Shown here: positions 1 through 13,900 of the stretch, one piece after another | How the letters are laid out: each line of letters opens with the position of its first letter | Position numbering within the stretch: the first letter of the stretch is position 1 | NCBI GenBank assembly: GCA_028622995.1 | Contig: JAJQJQ010000023.1 | Coordinates: 62,001 to 126,000, forward strand | DNA: 64,000 nucleotides | Reading direction: 5' to 3' | Source of the DNA: Panagrolaimus kolymaensis | Lineage: Eukaryota > Nematoda > Chromadorea > Rhabditida > Panagrolaimidae | Notes under the pieces: model-generated | Seen by the model: the letters and a program-made list of their open reading frames with translations, nothing else | Database searches by the model: none | Told to the model about the DNA's origin: nothing | Made by a program: the position numbers and the translations under genes

Positions 1-87
1 CCAATTCAATCCCTAATTCAAAACGAGATTCATTAATTTCTTGCATCAAAGCTTGAAGCAAGTGTTTATAAAATTTATGGATTACAG

Positions 88-770
88 TTGAGGTTCATCC
101 AGCGGGGGGAATCCAAAATCCTCTTGGCATTATTTCTTATAAAATATAAGAAAAATATTTGGAACAAAAAATCCATATCTCCAATTCAAGCCCTAATTCA
201 AAACGAGATTCACTAATTTTTAAGCTTGATACATGTGTTAATCAAAAAAAGTTCATCGATTGAGATACTTCCAATGGACGGAGCTCAAAATCCTCTTGGG
301 AATAATTTTAATATATTTAATAATAAATAATTAAAAGAAAAAAACTTTGAAAAAAAAAATTCTAATTCAAAACTTAAAAATTTGAATATTTAATGTTGGT
401 TTTTAAATTTCAAAGCCACATAACTCGATTTGAGCCTTATCTTTTACTAAAGAAATATGTTACCGATTTTGTAGCTTTTTATGTGATTTATCACTTGTGA
501 TAAACAAAGTTTTTTATAAGTTTCATTACTTATGATTTTGGAATTTTTTTTCCTTTATCAAAACATTTTTTGCTTTAAGTTTAATTTTTGGTTGCTTCCA
601 AATCGTCACCAAAGGATGCGTTTGGAAAAATATCATTGAAAATGGATGTAAAAATACATAAAAAATCATAAAAATAAAGCACTTTTCTTTTGCAATTTTT
701 TTTCTAATTCAATAAGTTTTAAATTCGATTAAATTGTCTCAATGCTTCATAAATAATTAATCGATAACAG
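88..770 (+). repeat. Representative 683-bp long unit (L), an apparent diverged tetramer
   Basis: Positions 88-210 match the A monomer almost exactly. From 211 (CACTAATTTTTAAGCTTG) the sequence leaves A and stays L-specific to 770. The L-specific part breaks into monomer-sized pieces, each opening with a TTGAG- or TTGG-like start: 260-429 (170 bp), 430-587 (158 bp) and 588-770 (183 bp). The piece at 260 keeps CTCAAAATCCTCTTGGGAAT and CTAATTCAAAACTT, recognisable versions of monomer segments. The piece at 588 ends in TCTAATTCAATAAG and ATAACAG, matching the monomer's end. L also carries a SacI site (GAGCTC) and an 8-bp inverted repeat that A lacks. This copy mixes the two L haplotypes described in the findings. 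Confidence 0.9.
487..504. repeat. Perfect inverted repeat specific to the long unit (TTTATCAC-TT-GTGATAAA)
   Basis: Two 8-bp arms with a 2-bp spacer lie in the third subunit of the long unit. It looks unchanged in the copies I read, including the otherwise diverged last unit at 59,530-60,213. It is absent from the 180-bp monomer. The centre CACTTG is a generic CANNTG motif. It could bind a dimeric protein or extrude a small hairpin; neither is shown. Confidence 0.75.
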
Positions 771-3700
771 TTGAGGTTCATCCAGCGGGGGGAATCCAAA
801 ATCCTCTTGGCATTATTTCTTATAAAATATAAGAAAAATATTTGGAACAAAAAATCCATATCTCCAATTCAATCCCTAATTCAAAACGAGATTCATTAAT
901 TTCTTGCATCAAAGCTTGAAGCAAGTGTTTATAAAATTTATGGATTACAGTTGAGGTTCATCCAGCGGGGGGAATCCAAAATCCTCTTGGCATTATTTCT
1001 TATAAAATATAAGAAAAATATTTGGAACAAAAAATCCATATCTCCAATTCAAGCCCTAATTCAAAACGAGATTCACTAATTTTTAAGCTTGATACATGTG
1101 TTAATCAAAAAAAGTTCATCGATTGAGATACTTCCAATGGACGGAGCTCAAAATCCTCTTGGGAATAATTTTAATATATTTAATAATAAATAATGAAAAG
1201 AAAAAAACTTCTGAAAAAAAAAATTCTAATTCAAAACTTAAAAATTTGAATATTTAATGTTGGTTTTTAAATTTCAAAGCCACATAACTCGATTTGAGCC
1301 TTATCTTTTACTAAAGAAATATGTTACCGATTTTGTAGCTTTTTATGTGATTTATCACTTGTGATAAACAAAGTTTTTTATAAGTTTCATTACTTATGAT
1401 TTTGGAATTTTTTTTCCTTTATCAAAACATTTTTTGCTTTAAGTTTAATTTTTGGTTGCTTCCAAATCGTCACCAAAGGATGCGTTTGGAAAAATATCAT
1501 TGAAAATGGATGTAAAAATACATAAAAAATCATAAAAATAAAGCACTTTTCTTTTGCAATTTTTTTTCTAATTCAATAAGTTTTAAATTCGATTAAATTG
1601 TCTCAATGCTTCATAAATAATTAATCGATAACAGTTGAGGTTCATCCAGCGGGGGGAATCCAAAATCCTCTTGGCATTATTTCTTATAAAATATAAGAAA
1701 AATATTTGGAACAAAAAATCCATATCTCCAATTCAATCCCTAATTCAAAACGAGATTCATTAATTTCTTGCATCAAAGCTTGAAGCAAGTGTTTATAAAA
1801 TTTATGGATTACAGTTGAGGTTCATCCAGCGGGGGGAATCCAAAATCCTCTTGGCATTATTTCTTATAAAATATAAGAAAAATATTTGGAACAAAAAATC
1901 CATATCTCCAATTCAATCCCTAATTCAAAACGAGATTCATTAATTTCTTGCATCAAAGCTTGAAGCAAGTGTTTATAAAATTTATGGATAACAGTTGAGG
2001 TTCATCCAGCGGGGGGAATCCAAAATCCTCTTGGCATTATTTCTTATAAAATATAAGAAAAATATTTGGAACAAAAAATCCATATCTCCAATTCAATCCC
2101 TAATTCAAAACGAGATTCATTAATTTCTTGCATCAAAGCTTGAAGCAAGTGTTTATAAAATTTATGGATTACAGTTGAGGTTCATCCAGCGGGGGGAATC
2201 CAAAATCCTCTTGGCATTATTTCTTATAAAATATAAGAAAAATATTTGGAACAAAAAATCCATATCTCCAATTCAAGCCCTAATTCAAAACGAGATTCAC
2301 TAATTTTTAAGCTTGATACATGTGTTAATCAAAAAAAGTTCATCGATTGAGATACTTCCAATGGACGGAGCTCAAAATCCTCTTGGGAATAATTTTAATA
2401 TATTTAATAATAAATAATGAAAAGAAAAAAACTTCTGAAAAAAAAAATTCTAATTCAAAACTTAAAAATTTGAATATTTAATGTTGGTTTTTAAATTTCA
2501 AAGCCACATAACTCGATTTGAGCCTTATCTTTTACTAAAGAAATATGTTACCGATTTTGTAGCTTTTTATGTGATTTATCACTTGTGATAAACAAAGTTT
2601 TTTATAAGTTTCATTACTTATGATTTTGGAATTTTTTTTCCTTTATCAAAACATTTTTTGCTTTAAGTTTAATTTTTGGTTGCTTCCAAATCGTCACCAA
2701 AGGATGCGTTTGGAAAAATATCATTGAAAATGGATGTAAAAATACATAAAAAATCATAAAAATAAAGCACTTTTCTTTTGCAATTTTTTTTCTAATTCAA
2801 TAAGTTTTAAATTCGATTAAATTGTCTCAATGCTTCATAAATAATTAATCGATAACAGTTGAGGTTCATCCAGCGGGGGGAATCCAAAATCCTCTTGGCA
2901 TTATTTCTTATAAAATATAAGAAAAATATTTGGAACAAAAAATCCATATCTCCAATTCAATCCCTAATTCAAAACGAGATTCATTAATTTCTTGCATCAA
3001 AGCTTGAAGCAAGTGTTTATAAAATTTATGGATTACAGTTGAGGTTCATCCAGCGGGGGGAATCCAAAATCCTCTTGGCATTATTTCTTATAAAATATAA
3101 GAAAAATATTTGGAACAAAAAATCCATATCTCCAATTCAATCCCTAATTCAAAACGAGATTCATTAATTTCTTGCATCAAAGCTTGAAGCAAGTGTTTAT
3201 AAAATTTATGGATTACAGTTGAGGTTCATCCAGCGGGGGGAATCCAAAATCCTCTTTGCATTATTTCTTATAAAATATAAGAAAAATATTTGGAACAAAA
3301 AATCCATATCTCCAATTCAATCCCTAATTCAAAACGAGATTCATTAATTTCTTGCATCAAAGCTTGAAGCAAGTGTTTATAAAATTTATGGATTACAGTT
3401 GAGGTTCATCCAGCGGGGGAATCCAAAATCCTCTTGGCATTATTTCTTATAAAATATAAGAAAAATATTTGGAACAAAAAATCCATATCTCCAATTCAAT
3501 CCCTAATTCAAAACGAGATTCACTAATTTTTAAGCTTGATACATGTGTTCATCAAAAAAAGTTCATCGATTGAGATACTTCCAATGGACGGAGCTCAAAA
3601 TCCTCTTGGGAATAATTTTAATATATTTAATAATAAATAATTAAAAGAAAAAAACTTTGAAAAAAAAAATTCTAATTCAAAACTTAAAAATTTGAATATT

Positions 3701-6700
3701 TAATGTTGGTTTTTAAATTTCAAAGCCACATAACTCGATTTGAGCCTTATCTTTTACTAAAGAAATATGTTACCGATTTTGTAGCTTTTTATGTGATTTA
3801 TCACTTGTGATAAACAAAGTTTTTTATAAGTTTCATTACTTATGATTTTGGAATTTTTTTTCCTTTATCAAAACATTTTTTGCTTTAAGTTTAATTTTTG
3901 GTTGCTTCCAAATCGTCACCAAAGGATGCGTTTGGAAAAATATCATTGAAAATGGATGTAAAAATACATAAAAAATCATAAAAATAAAGCACTTTTCTTT
4001 TGCAATTTTTTTTCTAATTCAATAAGTTTTAAATTCGATTAAATTGTCTCAATGCTTCATAAATAATTAATCGATAACAGTTGAGGTTCATCCAGCGGGG
4101 GGAATCCAAAATCCTCTTGGCATTATTTCTTATAAAATATAAGAAAAATATTTGGAACAAAAAATCCATATCTCCAATTCAATCCCTAATTCAAAACGAG
4201 ATTCATTAATTTCTTGCATCAAAGCTTGAAGCAAGTGTTTATAAAATTTATGGATTACAGTTGAGGTTCATCCAGCGGGGGGAATCCAAAATCCTCTTGG
4301 CATTATTTCTTATAAAATATAAGAAAAATATTTGGAACAAAAAATCCATATCTCCAATTCAATCCCTAATTCAAAACGAGATTCATTAATTTCTTGCATC
4401 AAAGCTTGAAGCAAGTGTTTATAAAATTTATGGATTACAGTTGAGGTTCATCCAGCGGGGGGAATCCAAAATCCTCTTGGCATTATTTCTTATAAAATAT
4501 AAGAAAAATATTTGGAACAAAAAATCCATATCTCCAATTCAATCCCTAATTCAAAACGAGATTCACTAATTTTTAAGCTTGATACATGTGTTCATCAAAA
4601 AAAGTTCATCGATTGAGATACTTCCAATGGACGGAGCTCAAAATCCTCTTGGGAATAATTTTAATATATTTAATAATAAATAATTAAAAGAAAAAAACTT
4701 TGAAAAAAAAAATTCTAATTCAAAACTTAAAAATTTGAATATTTAATGTTGGTTTTTAAATTTCAAAGCCACATAACTCGATTTGAGCCTTATCTTTTAC
4801 TAAAGAAATATGTTACCGATTTTGTAGCTTTTTATGTGATTTATCACTTGTGATAAACAAAGTTTTTTATAAGTTTCATTACTTATGATTTTGGAATTTT
4901 TTTTCCTTTATCAAAACATTTTTTGCTTTAAGTTTAATTTTTGGTTGCTTCCAAATCGTCACCAAAGGATGCGTTTGGAAAAATATCATTGAAAATGGAT
5001 GTAAAAATACATAAAAAATCATAAAAATTAAGCACTTTTCTTTTGCAATTTTTTTTCTAATTCAATAAGTTTTAAATTCGATTAAATTGTCTCAATGCTT
5101 CATAAATAATTAATCGATAACAGTTGAGGTTCATCCAGCGGGGGGAATCCAAAATCCTCTTGGCATTATTTCTTATAAAATATAAGAAAAATATTTGGAA
5201 CAAAAAATCCATATCTCCAATTCAATCCCTAATTCAAAACGAGATTCATTAATTTCTTGCATCAAAGCTTGAAGCAAGTGTTTATAAAATTTATGGATTA
5301 CAGTTGAGGTTCATCCAGCGGGGGGAATCCAAAATCCTCTTGGCATTATTTCTTATAAAATATAAGAAAAATATTTGGAACAAAAAATCCATATCTCCAA
5401 TTCAATCCCTAATTCAAAACGAGATTCATTAATTTCTTGCATCAAAGCTTGAAGCAAGTGTTTATAAAATTTATGGATTACAGTTGAGGTTCATCCAGCG
5501 GGGGGAATCCAAAATCCTCTTTGCATTATTTCTTATAAAATATAAGAAAAATATTTGGAACAAAAAATCCATATCTCCAATTCAATCCCTAATTCAAAAC
5601 GAGATTCATTAATTTCTTGCATCAAAGCTTGAAGCAAGTGTTTATAAAATTTATGGATTACAGTTGAGGTTCATCCAGCGGGGGAATCCAAAATCCTCTT
5701 GGCATTATTTCTTATAAAATATAAGAAAAATATTTGGAACAAAAAATCCATATCTCCAATTCAATCCCTAATTCAAAACGAGATTCACTAATTTTTAAGC
5801 TTGATACATGTGTTCATCAAAAAAAGTTCATCGATTGAGATACTTCCAATGGACGGAGCTCAAAATCCTCTTGGGAATAATTTTAATATATTTAATAATA
5901 AATAATTAAAAGAAAAAAACTTTGAAAAAAAAAATTCTAATTCAAAACTTAAAAATTTGAATATTTAATGTTGGTTTTTAAATTTCAAAGCCACATAACT
6001 CGATTTGAGCCTTATCTTTTACTAAAGAAATATGTTACCGATTTTGTAGCTTTTTATGTGATTTATCACTTGTGATAAACAAAGTTTTTTATAAGTTTCA
6101 TTACTTATGATTTTGGAATTTTTTTTCCTTTATCAAAACATTTTTTGCTTTAAGTTTAATTTTTGGTTGCTTCCAAATCGTCACCAAAGGATGCGTTTGG
6201 AAAAATATCATTGAAAATGGATGTAAAAATACATAAAAAATCATAAAAATAAAGCACTTTTCTTTTGCAATTTTTTTTCTAATTCAATAAGTTTTAAATT
6301 CGATTAAATTGTCTCAATGCTTCATAAATAATTAATCGATAACAGTTGAGGTTCATCCAGCGGGGGGAATCCAAAATCCTCTTGGCATTATTTCTTATAA
6401 AATATAAGAAAAATATTTGGAACAAAAAATCCATATCTCCAATTCAATCCCTAATTCAAAACGAGATTCATTAATTTCTTGCATCAAAGCTTGAAGCAAG
6501 TGTTTATAAAATTTATGGATTACAGTTGAGGTTCATCCAGCGGGGGGAATCCAAAATCCTCTTGGCATTATTTCTTATAAAATATAAGAAAAATATTTGG
6601 AACAAAAAATCCATATCTCCAATTCAATCCCTAATTCAAAACGAGATTCATTAATTTCTTGCATCAAAGCTTGAAGCAAGTGTTTATAAAATTTATGGAT

Positions 6701-7388
6701 TACAGTTGAGGTTCATCCAGCGGGGGAATCCAAAATCCTCTTGGCATTATTTCTTATAAAATATAAGAAAAATATTTGGAACAAAAAATCCATATCTCCA
6801 ATTCAATCCCTAATTCAAAACGAGATTCACTAATTTTTAAGCTTGATACATGTGTTCATCAAAAAAAGTTCATCGATTGAGATACTTCCAATGGACGGAG
6901 CTCAAAATCCTCTTGGGAATAATTTTAATATATTTAATAATAAATAATGAAAAGAAAAAAACTTCTGAAAAAAAAAATTCTAATTCAAAACTTAAAAATT
7001 TGAATATTTAATGTTGGTTTTTAAATTTCAAAGCCACATAACTCGATTTGAGCCTTATCTTTTACTAAAGAAATATGTTACCGATTTTGTAGCTTTTTAT
7101 GTGATTTATCACTTGTGATAAACAAAGTTTTTTATAAGTTTCATTACTTATGATTTTGGAATTTTTTTTCCTTTATCAAAACATTTTTTGCTTTAAGTTT
7201 AATTTTTGGTTGCTTCCAAATCGTCACCAAAGGATGCGTTTGGAAAAATATCATTGTAAATGGATGTAAAAATACATAAAAAATCATAAAAATAAAGCAC
7301 TTTTCTTTTGCAATTTTTTTTCTAATTCAATAAGTTTTAAATTCGATTAAATTGTCTCAATGCTTCATAAATAATTAATCGATCACAG

Positions 7389-10300
7389 TTGAGGTTCATC
7401 CAGCGGGGGGAATCCAAAATCCTCTTGGCATTATTTCTTATAAAATATAAGAAAAATATTTGGAACAAAAAATCCATATCTCCAATTCAATCCCTAATTC
7501 AAAACGAGATTCATTAATTTCTTGCATCAAAGCTTGAAGCAAGTGTTTATAAAATTTATGGATTACAGTTGAGGTTCATCCAGCGGGGGGAATCCAAAAT
7601 CCTCTTGGCATTATTTCTTATAAAATATAAGAAAAATATTTGGAACAAAAAATCCATATCTCCAATTCAATCCCTAATTCAAAACGAGATTCATTAATTT
7701 CTTGCATCAAAGCTTGAAGCAAGTGTTTATAAAATTTATGGATTACAGTTGAGGTTCATCCAGCGGGGGGAATCCAAAATCCTCTTGGCATTATTTCTTA
7801 TAAAATATAAGAAAAATATTTGGAACAAAAAATCCATATCTCCAATTCAATCCCTAATTCAAAACGAGATTCATTAATTTCTTGCATCAAAGCTTGAAGC
7901 AAGTGTTTATAAAATTTATGGATTACAGTTGAGGTTCATCCAGCGGGGGGAATCCAAAATCCTCTTGGCATTATTTCTTATAAAATATAAGAAAAATATT
8001 TGGAACAAAAAATCCATATCTCCAATTCAATCCCTAATTCAAAACGAGATTCATTAATTTCTTGCATCAAAGCTTGAAGCAAGTGTTTATAAAATTTATG
8101 GATTACAGTTGAGGTTCATCCAGCGGGGGGAATCCAAAATCCTCTTGGCATTATTTCTTATAAAATATAAGAAAAATATTTGGAACAAAAAATCCATATC
8201 TCCAATTCAATCCCTAATTCAAAACGAGATTCATTAATTTCTTGCATCAAAGCTTGAAGCAAGTGTTTATAAAATTTATGGATTACAGTTGAGGTTCATC
8301 CAGCGGGGGGAATCCAAAATCCTCTTGGCATTATTTCTTATAAAATATAAGAAAAATATTTGGAGCAAAAAATCCATATCTCCAATTCAATCCCTAATTC
8401 AAAACGAGATTCATTAATTTCTTGCATCAAAGCTTGAAGCAAGTGTTTATAAAATTTATGGATTACAGTTGAGGTTCATCCAGCGGGGGAATCCAAAATC
8501 CTCTTGGCATTATTTCTTATAAAATATAAGAAAAATATTTGGAACAAAAAATCCATATCTCCAATTCAATCCCTAATTCAAAACGAGATTCACTAATTTT
8601 TAAGCTTGATACATGTGTTCATCAAAAAAAGTTCATCGATTGAGATACTTCCAATGGACGGAGCTCAAAATCCTCTTGGGAATAATTTTAATATATTTAA
8701 TAATAAATAATGAAAAGAAAAAAACTTCTGAAAAAAAAAATTCTAATTCAAAACTTAAAAATTTGAATATTTAATGTTGGTTTTTAAATTTCAAAGCCAC
8801 ATAACTCGATTTGAGCCTTATCTTTTACTAAAGAAATATGTTACCGATTTTGTAGCTTTTTATGTGATTTATCACTTGTGATAAACAAAGTTTTTTATAA
8901 GTTTCATTACTTATGATTTTGGAATTTTTTTTCCTTTATCAAAACATTTTTTGCTTTAAGTTTAATTTTTGGTTGCTTCCAAATCGTCACCAAAGGATGC
9001 GTTTGGAAAAATATCATTGAAAATGGATGTAAAAATACATAAAAAATCATAAAAATAAAGCACTTTTCTTTTGCAATTTTTTTTCTAATTCAATAAGTTT
9101 TAAATTCGATTAAATTGTCTCAATGCTTCATAAATAATTAATCGATAACAGTTGAGGTTCATCCAGCGGGGGGAATCCAAAATCCTCTTGGCATTATTTC
9201 TTATAAAATATAAGAAAAATATTTGGAACAAAAAATCCATATCTCCAATTCAATCCCTAATTCAAAACGAGATTCATTAATTTCTTGCATCAAAGCTTGA
9301 AGCAAGTGTTTATAAAATTTATGGATTACAGTTGAGGTTCATCCAGCGGGGGAATCCAAAATCCTCTTGGCATTATTTCTTATAAAATATAAGAAAAATA
9401 TTTGGAACAAAAAATCCATATCTCCAATTCAATCCCTAATTCAAAACGAGATTCACTAATTTTTAAGCTTGATACATGTGTTCATCAAAAAAAGTTCATC
9501 GATTGAGATACTTCCAATGGACGGAGCTCAAAATCCTCTTGGGAATAATTTTAATATATTTAATAATAAATAATTAAAAGAAAAAAACTTTGAAAAAAAA
9601 AATTCTAATTCAAAACTTAAAAATTTGAATATTTAATGTTGGTTTTTAAATTTCAAAGCCACATAACTCGATTTGAGCCTTATCTTTTACTAAAGAAATA
9701 TGTTACCGATTTTGTAGCTTTTTATGTGATTTATCACTTGTGATAAACAAAGTTTTTTATAAGTTTCATTACTTATGATTTTGGAATTTTTTTTCCTTTA
9801 TCAAAACATTTTTTGCTTTAAGTTTAATTTTTGGTTGCTTCCAAATCGTCACCAAAGGATGCGTTTGGAAAAATATCATTGTAAATGGATGTAAAAATAC
9901 ATAAAAAATCATAAAAATAAAGCACTTTTCTTTTGCAATTTTTTTTCTAATTCAATAAGTTTTAAATTCGATTAAATTGTCTCAATGCTTCATAAATAAT
10001 TAATCGATCACAGTTGAGGTTCATCCAGCGGGGGGAATCCAAAATCCTCTTGGCATTATTTCTTATAAAATATAAGAAAAATATTTGGAACAAAAAATCC
10101 ATATCTCCAATCCAATCCCTAATTCAAAACGAGATTCATTAATTTCTTGCATCAAAGCTTGAAGCAAGTGTTTATAAAATTTATGGATTACAGTTGAGGT
10201 TCATCCAGCGGGGGGAATCCAAAATCCTCTTGGCATTATTTCTTATAAAATATAAGAAAAATATTTGGAGCAAAAAATCCATATCTCCAATTCAATCCCT

Positions 10301-13300
10301 AATTCAAAACGAGATTCATTAATTTCTTGCATCAAAGCTTGAAGCAAGTGTTTATAAAATTTATGGATTACAGTTGAGGTTCATCCAGCGGGGGGAATCC
10401 AAAATCCTCTTGGCATTATTTCTTATAAAATATAAGAAAAATATTTGGAACAAAAAATCCATATCTCCAATTCAATCCCTAATTCAAAACGAGATTCATT
10501 AATTTCTTGCATCAAAGCTTGAAGCAAGTGTTTATAAAATTTATGGATTACAGTTGAGGTTCATCCAGCGGGGGGAATCCAAAATCCTCTTGGCATTATT
10601 TCTTATAAAATATAAGAAAAATATTTGGAACAAAAAATCCATATCTCCAATCCAATCCCTAATTCAAAACGAGATTCATTAATTTCTTGCATCAAAGCTT
10701 GAAGCAAGTGTTTATAAAATTTATGGATTACAGTTGAGGTTCATCCAGCGGGGGGAATCCAAAATCCTCTTGGCATTATTTCTTATAAAATATAAGAAAA
10801 ATATTTGGAGCAAAAAATCCATATCTCCAATTCAATCCCTAATTCAAAACGAGATTCATTAATTTCTTGCATCAAAGCTTGAAGCAAGTGTTTATAAAAT
10901 TTATGGATTACAGTTGAGGTTCATCCAGCGGGGGGAATCCAAAATCCTCTTGGCATTATTTCTTATAAAATATAAGAAAAATATTTGGAACAAAAAATCC
11001 ATATCTCCAATCCAATCCCTAATTCAAAACGAGATTCATTAATTTCTTGCATCAAAGCTTGAAGCAAGTGTTTATAAAATTTATGGATTACAGTTGAGGT
11101 TCATCCAGCGGGGGGAATCCAAAATCCTCTTGGCATTATTTCTTATAAAATATAAGAAAAATATTTGGAGCAAAAAATCCATATCTCCAATTCAATCCCT
11201 AATTCAAAACGAGATTCATTAATTTCTTGCATCAAAGCTTGAAGCAAGTGTTTATAAAATTTATGGATTACAGTTGAGGTTCATCCAGCGGGGGGAATCC
11301 AAAATCCTCTTGGCATTATTTCTTATAAAATATAAGAAAAATATTTGGAACAAAAAATCCATATCTCCAATTCAATCCCTAATTCAAAACGAGATTCACT
11401 AATTTTTAAGCTTGATACATGTGTTCATCAAAAAAAGTTCATCGATTGAGATACTTCCAATGGACGGAGCTCAAAATCCTCTTGGGAATAATTTTAATAT
11501 ATTTAATAATAAATAATTAAAAGAAAAAAACTTTGAAAAAAAAAATTCTAATTCAAAACTTAAAAATTTGAATATTTAATGTTGGTTTTTAAATTTCAAA
11601 GCCACATAACTCGATTTGAGCCTTATCTTTTACTAAAGAAATATGTTACCGATTTTGTAGCTTTTTATGTGATTTATCACTTGTGATAAACAAAGTTTTT
11701 TATAAGTTTCATTACTTATGATTTTGGAATTTTTTTTCCTTTATCAAAACATTTTTTGCTTTAAGTTTAATTTTTGGTTGCTTCCAAATTTTCACCAAAG
11801 GATGCGTTTGGAAAAATATCATTGTAAATGGATGTAAAAATACATAAAAAATCATAAAAATAAAGCACTTTTCTTTTGCAATTTTTTTTCTAATTCAATA
11901 AGTTTTAAATTCGATTAAATTGTCTCAATGCTTCATAAATAATTAATCGATCACAGTTGAGGTTCATCCAGCGGGGGGAATCCAAAATCCTCTTGGCATT
12001 ATTTCTTATAAAATATAAGAAAAATATTTGGAACAAAAAATCCATATCTCCAATTCAATCCCTAATTCAAAACGAGATTCATTAATTTCTTGCATCAAAG
12101 CTTGAAGCAAGTGTTTATAAAATTTATGGATTACAGTTGAGGTTCATCCAGCGGGGGGAATCCAAAATCCTCTTGGCATTATTTCTTATAAAATATAAGA
12201 AAAATATTTGGAACAAAAAATCCATATCTCCAATTCAATCCCTAATTCAAAACGAGATTCATTAATTTCTTGCATCAAAGCTTGAAGCAAGTGTTTATAA
12301 AATTTATGGATTACAGTTGAGGTTCATCCAGCGGGGGGAATCCAAAATCCTCTTGGCATTATTTCTTATAAAATATAAGAAAAATATTTGGAACAAAAAA
12401 TCCATATCTCCAATCCAATCCCTAATTCAAAACGAGATTCATTAATTTCTTGCATCAAAGCTTGAAGCAAGTGTTTATAAAATTTATGGATTACAGTTGA
12501 GGTTCATCCAGCGGGGGGAATCCAAAATCCTCTTGGCATTATTTCTTATAAAATATAAGAAAAATATTTGGAGCAAAAAATCCATATCTCCAATTCAATC
12601 CCTAATTCAAAACGAGATTCATTAATTTCTTGCATCAAAGCTTGAAGCAAGTGTTTATAAAATTTATGGATTACAGTTGAGGTTCATCCAGCGGGGGGAA
12701 TCCAAAATCCTCTTGGCATTATTTCTTATAAAATATAAGAAAAATATTTGGAACAAAAAATCCATATCTCCAATTCAATCCCTAATTCAAAACGAGATTC
12801 ATTAATTTCTTGCATCAAAGCTTGAAGCAAGTGTTTATAAAATTTATGGATTACAGTTGAGGTTCATCCAGCGGGGGGAATCCAAAATCCTCTTGGCATT
12901 ATTTCTTATAAAATATAAGAAAAATATTTGGAACAAAAAATCCATATCTCCAATCCAATCCCTAATTCAAAACGAGATTCATTAATTTCTTGCATCAAAG
13001 CTTGAAGCAAGTGTTTATAAAATTTATGGATTACAGTTGAGGTTCATCCAGCGGGGGGAATCCAAAATCCTCTTGGCATTATTTCTTATAAAATATAAGA
13101 AAAATATTTGGAGCAAAAAATCCATATCTCCAATTCAATCCCTAATTCAAAACGAGATTCATTAATTTCTTGCATCAAAGCTTGAAGCAAGTGTTTATAA
13201 AATTTATGGATTACAGTTGAGGTTCATCCAGCGGGGGGAATCCAAAATCCTCTTGGCATTATTTCTTATAAAATATAAGAAAAATATTTGGAACAAAAAA

Positions 13301-13900
13301 TCCATATCTCCAATTCAATCCCTAATTCAAAACGAGATTCACTAATTTTTAAGCTTGATACATGTGTTCATCAAAAAAAGTTCATCGATTGAGATACTTC
13401 CAATGGACGGAGCTCAAAATCCTCTTGGGAATAATTTTAATATATTTAATAATAAATAATGAAAAGAAAAAAACTTCTGAAAAAAAAAATTCTAATTCAA
13501 AACTTAAAAATTTGAATATTTAATGTTGGTTTTTAAATTTCAAAGCCACATAACTCGATTTGAGCCTTATCTTTTACTAAAGAAATATGTTACCGATTTT
13601 GTAGCTTTTTATGTGATTTATCACTTGTGATAAACAAAGTTTTTTATAAGTTTCATTACTTATGATTTTGGAATTTTTTTTCCTTTATCAAAACATTTTT
13701 TGCTTTAAGTTTAATTTTTGGTTGCTTCCAAATCGTCACCAAAGGATGCGTTTGGAAAAATATCATTGAAAATGGATGTAAAAATACATAAAAAATCATA
13801 AAAATAAAGCACTTTTCTTTTGCAATTTTTTTTCTAATTCAATAAGTTTTAAATTCGATTAAATTGTCTCAATGCTTCATAAATAATTAATCGATCACAG
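7389..13900 (+). repeat. Array block 2: runs of 6, 1, 7 and 7 monomers, 1943-bp period
   Basis: Long units lie at 8469-9151, 9332-10,013, 11,274-11,956 and 13,217-13,900. The last two end tandem 1943/1944-bp units (10,014-11,956 and 11,957-13,900), each with seven complete monomers. This block alone carries the monomer variants TCCAATCCC and GGAGCAAAAAATCC, usually as an adjacent pair. The pair sits at different slots in the two 1943-bp units, so the copies have equal length but are not simple duplicates. Confidence 0.92.

Larger units (their letters stand above)
1..7388 (+). repeat. Array block 1: seven long units separated by 1-3 monomers
   Basis: The window opens inside a monomer (1-87). 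Long units lie at 88-770, 951-1634, 2175-2858, 3399-4080, 4441-5123, 5664-6345 and 6706-7388, separated by 1, 3, 3, 2, 3 and 2 complete monomers. Spacing is irregular (about 863-1224 bp). The rare variant CTCTTTGCATT occurs at about 3255 and again at about 5520, exactly 2265 bp apart, marking a duplicated three-to-two-monomer block. The monomer ending at 1994 reads GGATAACAG, the long-unit type of ending. Confidence 0.92.

Noticed and set aside
211..770. Long-unit-specific 560 bp as an inserted transposon
   Set aside because: No terminal inverted repeats, target-site duplication or coding capacity were seen, and the segment keeps monomer-like pieces. It is better explained as diverged satellite, though an alignment test is needed.
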